A DNA stretch of 64,000 bases from Cyclina sinensis (taxonomy: Eukaryota > Mollusca > Bivalvia > Venerida > Veneridae): assembly GCA_012932295.1 (NCBI GenBank), contig JAAONU010000019.1, forward strand, positions 17,183,908 through 17,247,907, written 5' to 3'. Below the pieces are notes generated by a model, which saw only the letters and a program-made list of their open reading frames with translations, was not told the DNA's origin and did no database searches. The position numbers and the translations under genes are program-made. Shown piece after piece: positions 11,121 to 24,351 of the stretch (its first letter is position 1; each line of letters starts with the position of its first letter).

Positions 11121-11312
11121 CAGTGTAGACAGCAATAACATTACCTTTTATCTATATCATCAGAGTAGACAGCAATAACATTACCTTTTATCTATGTCAT
11201 CAGTGTAGACAGCAATAACATTACCTTTTGTCTCTATCAACAGTGTAGACAGCAATAACATTACCTTTTATCTATGTCATCAGTGTAGACAGCAATAACA
11301 TTACCTTTTATC
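11121..11312 (+). repeat. 40-bp tandem repeat, about 4.8 copies
   Basis: The unit begins CAGTGTAGACAGCAATAACA and continues TTACCTTTTATCTATGTCAT. Starts are at 11121, 11161, 11201, 11241 and 11281, exactly 40 bp apart. The first 30 bases of each unit are almost invariant and the last ten vary. The high identity suggests a recent expansion. Confidence 0.9.
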
Positions 11313-13165
11313 ACTGAGATTTGTCGACCCTGTAATTAAACGTCAAAGTACTAATTAGGACAAATGCACAATTATAACAAACCTGTTAGATAGCAGTCAC
11401 TCTTCCCACACTGTATTTATTGTTTGGATCCTGTCATTATAATAAATGATGTTGATATTTTGTTTAGAATTAGATTACAATTTCATTCGAGCGAAATAAA
11501 TACAATTGTGATTTAATTTTAATATTGATTTGCTATCTGTAAGACATGTCTTAAATCAGAGTAATTTTAGAGATGCATAAAAACACACTTATTTAAATAA
11601 GGCGATTTTGTAATCTGCAGTATATCTGAATTGCAGCTGTTACCTTATCTGTTGACCACTTTTTGAAGCTTATAGTTATACCATTTGTATTATATGAAAA
11701 ATACCTTGAATGAGGTGCTTTCCAAATCTGCTTCTGAGCCAGTCATTCGGTGGTCATTTTCAAGATACATGTAGTTTATATTTCTATATATTGCAGTTAC
11801 AAGGATCTAATTAGTTATTGTTTTGTCATTTTGAATAGTATGACTTACTCTATTAGATAATTATCAATTTCGTCATTTAAGAATGTTGGTGAATTTATTG
11901 CATTGGGCGGACACCACTTTTAGTGCTATTGAAGAAGTGTTAAAGGAAGAGGAGGGAAATGAAAAGTATAAATGTCTTCGATAAAAAAACTAATACCATT
12001 GAATATTCATTGCCGACAAACTGGAAATTCAAGAACTTAGACAAATATCAAGTATTTATACAATGCACTTGGCATTTTGCATTTATATGAAACTATATAA
12101 AGATAGTACATCTTTGAAAAATTGATGAGAAGAAAGCGGCATAAATCAGCGTATATTTATGGGTAAAAGTTTTAATATCCATAAAGTAATCAGTTGCCAC
12201 AAGTAATTTAATAAGCTCTTACCATATACTTGTATTGATGAATGTATCTTATCTTATGTGCAAGGTAGATAATCTGATGGAAATAACCGATGATTCACAC
12301 GTGATGAAATTTGACATTTAATAGGTTTGGGTCAATTCAGGCCATGCAAAATTTCCTTAAGAAGTTTCATATTTAAATCAAAGATGCAGACAGAAAAAAG
12401 CAACATTTTATAGAAAAAATGAGAAATTAACCAAACTTCTGGTCAAAGAGGATTAATTTCGACCACGTAATCCCCAACCGAATGGTAAGGGACACAAATC
12501 TGACCAGTGATCCAAAACGAACTGCTACTGAATTGGTCAAAAATAACCTTAAAGTAGATTTAAACAATTTTGAATCGAATCTTAAAAACTAACAAACAAG
12601 AACAATGGTAAAACACAAAGACATAAGTACCATAGGACAGAATCTGTAAGATTCTTTGATTTTAAACATGTAGATTACAACGATTAGTGAACATTACAGT
12701 TAAAACTGAAAACATAAAGACAATTTAAGTGTTGACTATAATACAAACAACTAGTAAATTGATTTAGAGTGGATTAAATGACATTCGAGCCCAAAATGTG
12801 AAGAAATACAGGATTACACTATAAGTAGCGGAAACTAATGACAGTTGTAAAATGCAAACAAGAAAAATTACTTTAAAATCCAGGAATGAGTAGTGTGGTT
12901 GATCTGTCTATTTGATTTGATCAACGCATATCTATGCAATATTATGGCTCGTTACCTGCAGCTTTTAACTGCAACAGATAAACTAACATTACAAGAAAAT
13001 ATTCAGGTACAAATTGATCAACTACATGTAAACTGAACCATCTATCCTAAACTTGGTAAGTTTCTGGATATAACAATATTAAGGAAGAGAAGTAAACTGG
13101 GTCATGTCGGTTAAACTGTAAGGTCACAAACTCATATTAATGTCGAAACATATGGCTAGATATAT
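11313..13165. other. Non-coding stretch, nothing recognised
   Basis: AT-rich sequence with stops in all frames. I found no domain, no tandem repeat and no clear element boundary in these 1.85 kb. Confidence 0.5.
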
Positions 13166-13169
13166 TTGA

Positions 13170-13350
13170 GGAGGAGCCGTGGTCACGTAGTTTGTGCGCC
13201 GGACTCCCGATCCGGAGATTGCTGGTTCGAATCCCACCAGGAATGAGAGTCTTCAGTGACATTTTACAGTCTTCACTTTTGGCGCGAGTACTTGTATGAA
13301 TCCAGGAAGCATTCATCATGTAAGTTGCAAGAACTTGCCTGCCTGGTATA
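13170..13350 (+). mobile_element. tRNA-derived SINE (copy 2)
   Basis: The tRNA-like head starts at GCCGTGGTCACGTAGTTTG (13175). It contains an anticodon-arm-like palindrome (GGACTCCCGATCC) and a perfect B box, GGTTCGAATCC, at about 13231. The core CATGTAAGTTGCAAGAACTTG-like sequence lies at 13318-13338 and matches the cores of the SINEs at 2.4 and 54.8 kb. The head is the best preserved of the three copies. A minus-strand open frame over this area is a by-product. Confidence 0.75.
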
Positions 13351-13599
13351 GTCAGTATTGAATGTTGGCAGTAATAACCTGAACTTGATGATATGTTTTG
13401 GACCAAATCTTCTAGAAATTATTCAGAATGGTGGCTTTACAACGAAAGATCTAAAAACAAGCTTTCATGTAATCATTACTTAAATAATTACAGCAGTATG
13501 TACAATTAAATACATATTACTGATGTCAATTGTAATAAGGACTATTTCCAAACACCGAATGTGCCTAAAGCCTTTTCACAATATCTTAATACCTTGCAG

Positions 13600-13686
13600 G
13601 ACAGAGTTTACGTAGCGCACACCATACTGACAGCAGGTGGAACAAAGGAAGTGGTGAGTGATACCCGTAATGTGTTAGATAATAAG
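13600..13686 (+). CDS. Orphan exon, unknown protein
   Basis: The exon is bounded by an acceptor (taccttgcag) and a donor (gtatgg). It has exactly 29 codons and is in phase: DRVYVAHTILTAGGTKEVV then SDTRNVLDNK. I do not recognise the protein. The phase is compatible with the terminal exon at 15884, on the same strand. The intervening sequence may hold other exons (for example 14950-15120), but none is convincing. Confidence 0.35.
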
Positions 13687-15883
13687 GTATGGTTCAGTTT
13701 AATTTTCCTCAACGATATGCAATGCCTTCCTAGGAGTTTAGGCTGAAATGAATATCAAATAAAAGAACTTAATAAAATCTGAGCAAAAAAATTGTACATT
13801 TTGTAGTAAATAGTGCAATTTTTAACATCGAATAAACTTCTTCTTTTAAGTCAGTTACATTGCAGCTTTTAATGCAGATGATACATTATAGTTCTGTCAC
13901 TTAACATTGCACGGGTACACAAGCCAGTCCCTGTCAACTGTATTTTCAGTGGATAGGTATTAGGAAGAAAATTAGCAAGTGACACAAGAGTTATTTGAAT
14001 ACTTTGAGGAACACTGGGGCTGTTGTATCTCTTTCCGAGAACCAGTAAGCATAGTTGGCAAATAAATTTATTTTCAAACCAATATTATTTTTTTTAATTT
14101 GCTCATTTTTTCAAAAGGACATCTCCTATGAAACCACTTGACAAATATAATGTTCTTTGCATAAAGCTCCATTAGAATATATTGGTAGGTTCCGGTGCAT
14201 ATCTGTATCACAGGAGACCGAGTAATTTCTCTTAACAGCGAAAATTTAAAAAAAATGTCAAAAAAAGTGCAATGCCTTTAAATTCCACTTGCATATTTGG
14301 TATGTTGCATTGTCCTAGAGGACCTCTAGCAAGTTTCTTCAAATCATTTCCATAATTCAAAGTAAGCCTTGCTCTATTGGTCAAAGGAAAGCCTCTTATC
14401 AGAACATACACATTACCTATTCAAATCTTTTTATAACAGTGCAGCTAAATCCCACAGGCTTGTACATAGGGAAAACTTGTGGAATATCATTGTTAAAAAT
14501 AAAACTCTTGTATATTATCAGCCTTTCAGAAAGTAACAAGGTGGGAATGCCAATGTCAAGCTAAAATACCTTACCATAGAAAAAGGCACAAACGGAACGA
14601 ATGTAGCCAGAAGAAGAGTTGAAGACAAAAGACAGTATGAAATTTGTTTCATGATCAGATCTGGGTGTAATACAGAACAATTAAGCAATAATTTCGTTTT
14701 AATAGGAACTGCAGACAAAATATATGTATATCACAACAACATTTTGTACTCATTTGGACATACTAATATGTAAATATTAGTGCTTCCTACTGACTTTTGA
14801 CTACATTTGAAGGTTGAAAATGTTTAAAATGTTCAGATATGTCAACTTTTTATGATGGCATACCCTGAAAGTGATAGCTTTATTATTGTCATTTCATCAG
14901 AAATGAGATACATCTGTAAATAATGTAATGTGGCTTTCGAACTCATATGATTTTATTCAGTTACAGGCCATTGGATAGACATTAGAGAAAAGTGCATGTC
15001 CTCTCTGTTAACAATATTTTACTTTATGTTTTTCTACTCGTCCTAATCTATAGAAGGAGCAGTGCACTTTATGCAGCAGTTATGCTTTCATCTTTTAGAG
15101 AAAACATACAAGATATGGCATGTCAGGTGCTGAATCTCCAATGTTGGATTACTGTGTGTGAGAAGGACAAGAATGCTTCACAGTTCATGGACTATAAGGG
15201 CATGTAGTATTGAAATCAACAGTTCATGAACTATAAGGGCATGAAGTATTGAAATCAGACATTTATGTAAAATTGAATTATTTTGACCAGGATATAAAAA
15301 TAAAACTGCTGCTGTTCAGGCATTATTAGAGTACAGTGGCTTATTTTCTGTAGTAACAGTTAATCTTTGTAAGTTCAGTGTATCTCACTTGGACAGCTTC
15401 AAGGTTGCTTATTGTTACTTAAAAAGGTTTAAGCATATCAATGCTGCAAACAAGACTTTACCTCTTATCTGGAATTATTCCTGTAATATATAAAGCTTGC
15501 ATTTGGATTTGTTTCAACTCCAAAAATATCATTGAACAGTCCTTTCTACTGCGCATCATTTTCATAACCAATAAAAGTTATTTCACATTTACGCTAAATA
15601 GATGTTTACTAAAAAAAATGTTGCTAATTGATACAACTGAAGTTTTACATGATAGTATTAATGTGATGTTTAAATCTTTTGTTGGTTTTAATACTGGTCC
15701 AGACACACAGCTACTCTACTTTTTCTTTAATTATACTTACTATTTATAACTGATTTTTAAGATGAAAATAGAAGACCACAAGGACAGAGCTAGAACTACT
15801 TTTAATTCGAACGATAAAAGTATATGATAACACAGTGTAATTTCTTTGTAAGTGAGATTTTCAACCGTTGGTATCTATTCCAG

Positions 15884-16036
15884 GAGGATGGGAGGAAGAG
15901 TTTTGCCGAATACTTTAATTTGGATACAGGAAGAGGAAATGTACTGATTAAAGTATTCAAGAGTAATGGAGAGGAAATAACTGACAAAGCGCAAAATGTT
16001 TTGAAAAAATATGAGCAGAAAAGGAACTGCAAGTAA
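15884..16036 (+). CDS. Putative terminal exon, unknown protein
   Basis: The exon follows an acceptor (tctattccag) and reads EDGRKSFAEYFNLDTGRG, then NVLIKVFKSNGEEITDKAQ, then a basic NVLKKYEQKRNCK and a TAA. The phase (0) matches the exon at 13600-13686. The charged, helix-forming character looks protein-like and is unlike the surrounding AT-rich DNA. No family is recognised. Confidence 0.4.
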   Translation, partial: EDGRKSFAEYFNLDTGRGNVLIKVFKSNGEEITDKAQNVLKKYEQKRNCK

Positions 16037-16369
16037 TGGGAATTATAAATGAAGAGTAGTTAAACAATTAGATGATTTAATTCGATGGGAGAACACAACA
16101 GCTTCACTAAAAGTACATTTTAAATGAGGCAGTGCTGTCTTTAAATATTTACATTGCATTACTTGTACATTATGAAAAAATAATAGTATATAAAACCATA
16201 GATGTTTGGGTGAATAATATTTTGATCCAAACCCAGATAAATTACTTATTTATATTACTGTAAAACTTGTGTGGTTATTGTTGGCCTTTTGATTGTTTTT
16301 GACTTTTAATGCCAAGCTATATGTTGTTGATGATGATGGTAATGTTTGATGGTTGTTGATGATTCAGAT

Positions 16370-17155
16370 GTTTAGCTTACCTGAACACAAAATGCTCAAG
16401 GGTGAGCATTTGGGATCATTGATTGTGCGGTGTCAGTCGGCGTGTGGTGTGCGTCGTCAACAATTTGACTTGAACGACTTCTCCTCCAATACCGTTAAGC
16501 CTACAATGACGAAACGTGCCTGGGATATTCCTTGCATGAAGCTCTACCAAAATTGTTCAGAGAATTGGATTCCATCCAGAACTCTGGTTCCCATGGCAAC
16601 AAAAAGGAAAAAACTGGTTAAAAATTAGCCCGGCCCTGAGGTTCAATTGATTTTCCATAGGCTGATATAGGGGAAACCTTAAAAATCTTCTCATCTGAAA
16701 CCACAAAGCCCAGAAATTAGGTAATTTTTTAATATAGCATCAGGTCCTCTACCAAGTTTGTTCAATTATGCCCCTTGGGTCAACATTGGCCTTACCTCAG
16801 GGGTCACTTGATTGTAACACACTTATACAGAGAAAACCTTAAAAAATTTTGTTGTCTGAAACCATAAAGCCAAGTGCTAAGATTTTTTACATGGATATCA
16901 GCTCAAGGTCCTCTGCCAAGGTTGTTCAAATTATGCCCCTGATTTAATTAAAAGCCCATCCCTAGTGTCACTTGATTTTACATGAATTTATATAGGGAAG
17001 ACTCAGAAACTTTTTGCCTGAAATCACAAGATTTATATTTCAAGATTTTAATATAGATTTATTATGGAGAATCTTAGAAAAGCTTCTGATGTTGAAGCAA
17101 AGGCAAGGCATTCAGGTGAGAGAGCTAGGACCATCATGGCCTTCTTGTTTTTTGT
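16370..17155 (+). repeat. Bivalve-type dispersed repeat, full-length copy
   Basis: It starts with a hairpin-forming head: AGCTTACCTGAACAC, then TGCTCAAGGGTGAGC at 16375-16410. It continues through three 'gaaaccacaaagcc ... ccaagtttgttcaa ... gtcccttgggtc'-type units and ends with ACCATCATGGCC followed by TTCTTGTTTT near 17150. The start and end match those of the copies at 6.9-7.6 kb and 40.9 kb. An open frame of 91 codons at 16353-16628 lies in the head and is not taken as a gene. Confidence 0.7.
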
Positions 17156-17845
17156 AATTTATGGTATGTTGACCTTTTCATATTAATGACATGGGTGGTT
17201 ATTTAGTGGTGATAATACAATTGTTGCTGGGCTTGTATATGTTGTTGCTGCAAACCATTCCTGATATTAAAAGATTATGATAAAAGTGAATTGACCATTA
17301 TGATCTTACATTAGCATTGACTTACCATTTTCTTCCTAGCTATGTTATTTAAAATGCAAAATAAAAAAATATCAATCATTGTCTTAGAAAGAAAAGAATG
17401 TTGTGCATAGTCTTTTGCAGGCTTTTGTTTCTTTCAGTCTGGCCATGCCGAAAACAAAATAATAAATATGAAAGGAATGCCTTTTGGACATTTAAAAAGA
17501 CTTGTAGTGCTGCAATTCACAGTTCATATATTACCTTTCAATCTGTGACACTTTATAATGTAGAAAAGCGGAAAAAAAAATACACAACATATTTAATTAT
17601 ATTCATGAACATCAGATAATATCAAAAAGAATTAAGTTTATTTATTCTTCATGTGTTGGTAGAATTGAACAAGACTCCAGTTCTAAACCAAGTGTCTTTT
17701 AAGTACCTGTTGAGTCTCACAGTTCACCGGAACAATAAAAGAAACTTATAAAAGTGAAAACCTGTCTTGTGCTGAAACAGTCAAGTACTTAAACTGGTTT
17801 TATACAGTCAGGTGTTTCTTACCTGTACAACACCAAAGAAAACTG
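17156..17845. other. Non-coding stretch
   Basis: AT-rich sequence. A 73-codon open frame at 17398 shows no motif. The last 150 bp may be the eroded start of the coding remnant that follows. Confidence 0.4.
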
Positions 17846-17847
17846 TA

Positions 17848-19245
17848 GCTTAGCTAATTTACTTGGTTATGATCCTGCCAAATGGCTTAGTAAACGCCCA
17901 AAGGCCCTGATTGGACTGTTGCGAGAATTATTGGGCTATGATGAAAATATAACTGTTGGCAAACAGATGAAATTAGCCAAATGTGTTGAATTAATATATG
18001 GTTATTGAAATTCAAAGCTTATTCTTCCATTATCCTTCCGAGAGAAGCTGTTAATTTATTCCATTTCTAGGAACAAGCAATTATTGACATACAAGTCAAA
18101 GGTAGTCCCAGCTTGTAGAATAGAACACTATTTGTAAATGGCTAACAGATGAAGCAAGTACCCCAGTAGATTTTCCAAGAGGTTTGGAAAGGACAGTTTT
18201 TGACAATGAACAAGTGATACGCAAGACTCATAGAATAAAAGCTGATAATAAAGTCCCTGCAAGTGTTGTAAAAAGTCACTTATACATATTCTTGATCCTG
18301 AAAGCAAAATGCAAAATGGTGAGCAATTTGCTCCTACAAATTGGCGTTTTCCGGAACTAAGCACTACCCAAAAGGCTTTGTTCTTTACAGCTCATTAAAG
18401 TATGTAAGGATTTTTAGACTACTAGAAATGACTTCATAGGTAAACGTCTTGCTTCAGTTTTCACTTAAATGCTACAACTGATTACATTGAAATCAGAAGT
18501 ATGAAATGAAAAGGTATGCATAGATTGCGGGGCAGAAAATGAATCGTCCAGTCGAAAATATAACTGTATAGGACCACTTGTTTATGAAAACCCGGATTTT
18601 TCTGACATGTATGATATGAAATACAGGTTGAAACCATATGGTTCCAAATATAGAAAATGAAGTGTATTATTTTACAGTTAAAAATGGTGAGCCAGATTTA
18701 TGCAACTCGGGAAGTTTTAAAAATGTTGCAGGAATCTTAACAAACTTCTGCCAGAGAGCACGAAGCAGTCAAAGTGAAGGTGATAAAACCCATTAAGAGA
18801 GTGGTTATTGTGATGGTGGCATTTACACTGTTGTTGAAAGGCTGATTTTTAATGTGTACCAATGTACAAGATGTAATGAAAGCTTTTATGGCAGTTAAAT
18901 TTCATAGCTCACAGGTGCAGTATACTGTATGACATTCAACCTGAACATCAGCTTGGGTGGCTACTACCTCTACTTCGGCACATTGAAATGAATGCTTATG
19001 AGGGATCTTGTTTTAAGGCATATTTGTATAAAACTTGGATATAATTCACCAAAAGCTTTAGAATATGCTAAAAGTTGTCGAGATCACCATAAAAGTTGGA
19101 AATTACATGAAATATTTTATATCTTACTGCTGATGATGAACTTTTTGTTCCATATGTCAGAGATTGTTTTAATTTAAACTGTAAACCATCAGTTGATGAT
19201 TATTGGAACTGGACAAAGGGTATCATAAACCCGAATTACATGTAA
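17848..19245 (+). pseudogene. Decayed coding element of unknown family with zinc ribbon
   Basis: Protein-like text runs through this region in shifting frames: ANLLGYDPAKWLSKRPKAL, then KQMKLAKCVELIYGY, WLTDEASTPVDFPRGLER, RIKADNKVPASVVKSHLY and FAPTNWRFPEL. These are followed by a Cys-rich piece (CIDCGAENESSSRKYNC), the block GPLVYENPDFSDMYDMKY, LKPYGSKY, GGIYTVVERLIFNVYQCTRC and, near the end, DDYWNWTKGI. Many stops and indels break it. The conserved Trp, Cys pairs and length (over 450 codons) suggest a DNA transposon or other multicopy gene. I cannot name the family. No terminal repeats were identified. Confidence 0.45.
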
Positions 19246-19784
19246 TTATTGAACAATAATAGATGTAATAATAATAAATCATGTACAGTGAAAATATAAG
19301 CTCATTTTTTAAACAAGTATTTAATACTGTGCAGTCACAGTTATAAATGTGATATAAATCAAGTGCATGTTAAAAAATACTGTAATTAAAGTAACAAAAA
19401 TGTAGTCGTGAGATCGCACAGGCATGCCCTTAATCATTTAATAAATGTATAGAAATAAATACTTTTATTGTAAATGAAGCCATTTTAATAGATAAAAATC
19501 TTAAAGTTAAAATAACGTTAATTTAAAGGTATCACATCCATCATTGCAATGGTACTAACATCTGCAAATTCTGTAGCATGAAGGTATTAAAATCTATAAA
19601 TATGCTGGAAAAAGGATATAAGTATCAGTTTAATTCAATGTATGACAAAAAATTTAGTATTAATGATTGATGTTCAAAAAATTCAGACTATTTAATGGTG
19701 ATTTTCAATGATGGATGATGTACAACTGTCGCAACTGTCCAGTCACTGCTTGTGCTCAGGACAGAAAAATCTTAGTTTTGGTAA

Positions 19785-19940
19785 TTAGAATTCGTAACTG
19801 ATTACCAGTGTCTTCAGTGTTGTCACACGTTTAGATAAGATTTTCTGCCTGGCTCTTATACCTTGAATGTATTCCAAGGGAATGGGATTCCTGTAGTGGT
19901 GTGTGGTAGCAGATGAAAAGAATTCATGCTCAGTCGTAAA
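19785..19940 (-). CDS. Possible minus-strand terminal exon
   Basis: On the minus strand an acceptor (cattttacag) precedes an open frame reading FTTEHEFFSSATTHHYRNP, IPLEYIQGIRARQKILSKRV and TTLKTLVISYEF, then a TAA. The second half is helix-forming and basic. There is no family match, and it could be a chance reading. Confidence 0.2.
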   Translation of the reverse strand, partial: FTTEHEFFSSATTHHYRNPIPLEYIQGIRARQKILSKRVTTLKTLVISYEF

Positions 19941-22900
19941 CTGTAAAATGAAGAAAAAAAGATACTGTTTAGTTAGTACGTGTTTGAAATAAACTGTAAT
20001 GAAATGAATATTACCTTTGATTTCAGCTGTATATTTGTTGGATGGGGTCTTGGTCTACACGCATAAGGCGAGGTGTTGTGTATTGAATTTTTTTTGAAAC
20101 AACCTGTACATGACAATTAGTGATGACGTCATCCTGAACGATTTATTGCTGTGTAAACAATGTTTATGTTTGTATGAAATATGGTTTCACAATGGTTTAG
20201 TTCGGATTTTAAATGGAATTAATTGGGTGTATCAAAACACTGGAAATGCTGAGTTCGGAATATTTGAATAGTGAATTACCTGTCTTGTTTCCATTTTTAT
20301 TTAACTGCCAAAATGAAATAGATACCGTCTCTTCTTGACAATGCGACCAAACCACGTGTGAAATCTAGTCTCGACGTAACACGAGAAGAGATGATTATAG
20401 ACCGGCGGAAAAATATTAACGTCAGAAAGAGGTGATATTGTCTGTTTTTAGTATGTAAAGATTATTTTAAGAGTTCTACCTATGCATTTTTGATGAATAT
20501 CAAAACCTTGTCAGATATGCCATTTCTAATCACTGGATCCAAATTATTTTTCACCCTAAGGCAATTTTCTGAATACCTGGTGTAACTGTGTTAAAAAAGA
20601 TAGATTATTTAACATTTAACATATCTGAGCAAACGATCCATTTACTGACATACTGGTAAACAAAACACCTGCTGTAGGCAACAAGTTTGAGAAATATGAG
20701 CCAATATACTGAATCAGATTTTCGAAATGATGAATATCTAAAGAAATTTTACTATTTCAAAATTCAATTTTTGGATTTGGTAATTTTCAATATGTATTGT
20801 TTGATTGTGTTGGTGACAATTCAAGTTTTCAGTTTAACATTTCTTCATCCCACTTGTTATTGTGTTATTGCTTTTAAGGACAAAAACATGTTATCTGAAC
20901 CACATATTAGTATTTATATAATACCAGTTTGATAACTTAAAAAAATGGAACACCTTACTTGATTTCTTCAGTACAGTAATATCCGAATTCTCCAAAATAC
21001 ATCGAAATTCTCGATTTGTCTTCACAAATTTAAACTGCAACTATATTTTGATTAAACATAAATTCCAGTGCGAGACATTTCAAGTTTGATTTATTTAGGC
21101 TTTTGGAGTAAAACGCATTAGGAAGAAAACAGACATTTTCATCTTTTCTTTAACCTATCAGTATTTTTGTTTGAACTCTTTTTGGAAAAGAAAATCTTGA
21201 TTTAAAGACAACATCGGTAATAGGCGAAAAGTACATTATCTATATTGGTACTAAGCAATGACACTTATTTAGTAGCCAAATTTCCCAGTTTATCCAAAAC
21301 ACATTCCGTTCTTTTATTCTGAAATGTGTCACTAGAAATAAGTAGTCACTTGCCAGTATTATATTCATATATGTACAATTGGAGCGGGGTTAGTGTTATC
21401 CAATATTATGTAATTCTAAGTTTTGATTGGCTGTTAGAAGATTGGTCATCCGATTATTGCCGAAACATTACTTATTTTTACGATGTACTACCTGTTGAAT
21501 CAATTGCGAATGCTTGATTGGGATGTTGTGTTATTCCGGAAATTCTCGGAAAAAATCACGTGACAGTCTAGTAATACTGTTTATATCTGCATAAATCTAG
21601 ACATTATGCTCCATTGTGTTTATATACATGATTTATGGGGAAGCTTTATGTCTAAGATTTCAGCAAAGGGTGAAGTAGCTTAACTTAATTGATGAAGTCC
21701 ACTTTAATATTGAAATGTGTTTAATTTGGAGGATAATCATTGTAATAACACAATCATTGCGGATTATCGTAAATACAGTAAAAAAAATCGACTTTCAGAT
21801 GATACAGTCAAGAATCCAGGGTATAGGGGCAATACACAAAGAAAACGAGCAAACAATAACTGAAATAAAACCGAAAAATAGTATATTTCATTGTGCGAAA
21901 AAATAAGAATTATGGTCCAGCGGACACCATATCTTTTAGTGTAACAATACATAAAGTGCCAGACATGAAAGACAGCATACATATATATTTGCAGTGACAT
22001 CTCCCAAGCTGGAATGGGATATGTGGCTCTAAGTAGAGTTTCAACATTTAGTGATTTATATATATGCAAATTTAACTCCCTTCAGCTTTACCCACCTCGG
22101 AATATCTGACAAGAATTAGATGACATTAAGAAAATCAACCTGCAGATATCTTGAAATGACCTTGTACTGTACATTTGCAAAACCTGGTCCTTTATTAATT
22201 TGTAGCAAACATAATACTTCCTTTGTAAAACATTAGAGATACTCAGTGCAAATGATAAGGGTATCAAAAAACGCTCTATTTAAAAAGGAAACAACACATC
22301 GCCCTGCTTATAATTTTAACATGATTCATTATGTCATTTCAAGTATTGATACAAGGCATAAAAAACACTGACATATTAATGAACTGCTTATTCACTCTTT
22401 TCTATTGTTCAGTTCAGTGTTACACTGTATGATTTTTTTAATAATATTGTGTCTAAATGATATTGTTAGTATATAGTACAGTAATAGAACCTATTACCAA
22501 AATGTGCATTAATATACGACCGTTATACTGTTTTGCAATGAATATGAAAAAGAACCCTTAAACATATTTAGAATTGCTTGACCTCATCTTAATGTATTAC
22601 CCGTTGAAATTTCATATACATGTATGACAGATCAGAAGCATAGTAATAAGTGACTGTATCTCACCTGGTCTTTATGTTGAATTATATCAAAGTAATTAAA
22701 GCATGGCCATAGTTTATTATTATAATTGATATTACAAGTATATTTGTTATTCCATTCAAGCATGTTTGTTATTCTGTTCAAGCATATTATTCCATGAAAC
22801 TCATGTTTTTTGTTACTTAACAAAACAAACAATGTTTCAGTGTCATAACCATCACTATTAACATCAAGAGATATATGGAAATAAAAAGTTGAACAAATAT

Positions 22901-23635
22901 GTTGTTGTTGTTCTTCAAAAAAAGTGCATTGCCCTAGTTGTAATATGTCTGAACAGACAGGTCTTCAATTTAAAGATATATATTAAATTCCTTTTTATTG
23001 GCATCTGCAAACAAAATCGAGTACTGTAGCTTAAGGTTCCTTTAAAATACAATAAAAACCGTACACTCAAATGGACTCAAGTTACAGTTAGCCCAGACAA
23101 AAAATGTTTTCGCCTACTTTTACTGGCTTAAATTTCCTTTTCTAAACTGGATCATTGGAAAAGTAAAGTTTTTGTATAGAAATTTATGAATATGTCACTC
23201 AAAATAAATACAAATACATAGTATTTCTGTCAAATTGAAGACTGTTACAAAACATTGCACGTATTATTTTGTCAGTTCTTCCAGAACAGTAAAAATATGA
23301 AATAGAAATTTGAAATCGTATATACCAGCAAGTGATTTAGAACTCCTTAAATAACAGACATGTACTTCATAGGATAAGGTCTTCCCTAATTTAAGAAACA
23401 AAAGAATACCTATATTTTGTTTTTCCTGCCACTGCGAAATGAATAACGTTTGGCTTTCCAGTCGGTATAATGCCTCTTATTATTAAACGAAAAATATTTC
23501 CACCAGATGAAACTATCGACCATTTCATTTTATTTGTAAACACTTGCAGACTGTATCGCTCATCTTATAAACTTATCGAGTATAGTAGCTGTCCTACTCA
23601 ACCAGTCTGAAATATGACTTAATTTAAGTTGCGGG
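19941..23635. other. Long non-coding stretch
   Basis: No domain-bearing frame was found in these 3.7 kb. A palindromic TGACGTCA sits at 20124-20131. The open frames of 60-100 codons here (20687, 21326, 21715, 21764, 22632) are AT-rich and featureless. I see no tandem array. Confidence 0.5.
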
Positions 23636-23639
23636 CACG

Positions 23640-23810
23640 CTCCCCACTTCGAACTGACAGAGTTGAGTTATAGACCTAGCCTTATTTATTAGGCTTAAAG
23701 AGTTGAATCCATATATTGATCTGATATTTGTTTAGTTGTTCAACCTTTAAGCCTAATTTTAATCTGCATATAACCAAGCGGAAATTTCGGCGATGGAAAA
23801 CCCAATTTTG
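23640..23810 (-). repeat. Foldback element, copy 1
   Basis: Arms TTAGGCTTAAAGAGTTGAA and TTCAACCTTTAAGCCTAA face each other around a loop containing CTGATATTTGTTTAGTTG. The loop, read on the minus strand, is GAACAACTAAA-CAAATATCAG, shared with copies at 33.4, 36.1 and 36.45 kb. The sequence from 36370 to 36540 is its inverted relative over about 170 bp, including the flank GGTTATATGCAG. Confidence 0.65.
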
Positions 23811-24183
23811 AAATGAACACATGCATGTATGCTATACATACTTGAGTTGTATTGAGGAAAATCATCTAACTGCCAGAAAACAATTTATAATCGATCCCAT
23901 TTTATACCATTGTTTAGTTATTTGAAGAAGTTTCAATCTCATGAACCTTCCGTAGCTTTTTCGCCATCAGCGCCGATGTCACAGTACCTTCTGTTTTATT
24001 TACATTACCTACCACTGTGCACAACCGTATAGGTATTTGGTGCGTGGGCTACATCATGTAATCATTTGTGTTTTCTTTTTTCTTTTAAAACATTGCTTTC
24101 TTTATATTGAAATGAGATTTCTTACCATAATAGTAAAATAAACTAGAAGTGGTATAGAGCTTGGATAAGGTTTTTTAATTAAG

Positions 24184-24351
24184 AAATAATAAGTATCCAG
24201 GCGTGGTTTATCGTAGAATAACCCACGTTTTGAGTTCTTATGCGTAGGAATATATCACGAAGGCCGTATGCCTGAGTGATATATTGTTTCGCATAAGAAC
24301 AAAAACGCGGGTTATTCTACGATAAACAACAACTGGATACTTCTTATTTCG
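24184..24351. repeat. Long hairpin A (stem about 73 bp)
   Basis: The left arm starts AAATAATAAGTATCCAG and includes TTTATCGTAGAATAACCC and GAGTTCTTATGCG. The right arm is its complement: CGCATAAGAAC, GGGTTATTCTACGATAAA and CTGGATACTTCTTATTT. Pairing is about 85 percent over 73 bp. The centre, CGAAGGCCGTATGCCTGAGT, forms its own small hairpin and is shared with hairpin B at 45.2 kb. Confidence 0.9.

Noticed and set aside
11121..11312. CRISPR-like array of 40-bp units
   Set aside because: Units are contiguous tandem repeats without unique spacers, in a eukaryotic genome.
13137..13406. 89-codon minus-strand open frame
   Set aside because: It reads through a tRNA-derived SINE (the complement of the B box gives GGIRTSNL), a common false gene.
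15441..15749. 102-codon open frame with membrane-like text
   Set aside because: The hydrophobic look follows from T-rich DNA, and there is no conserved motif or context.
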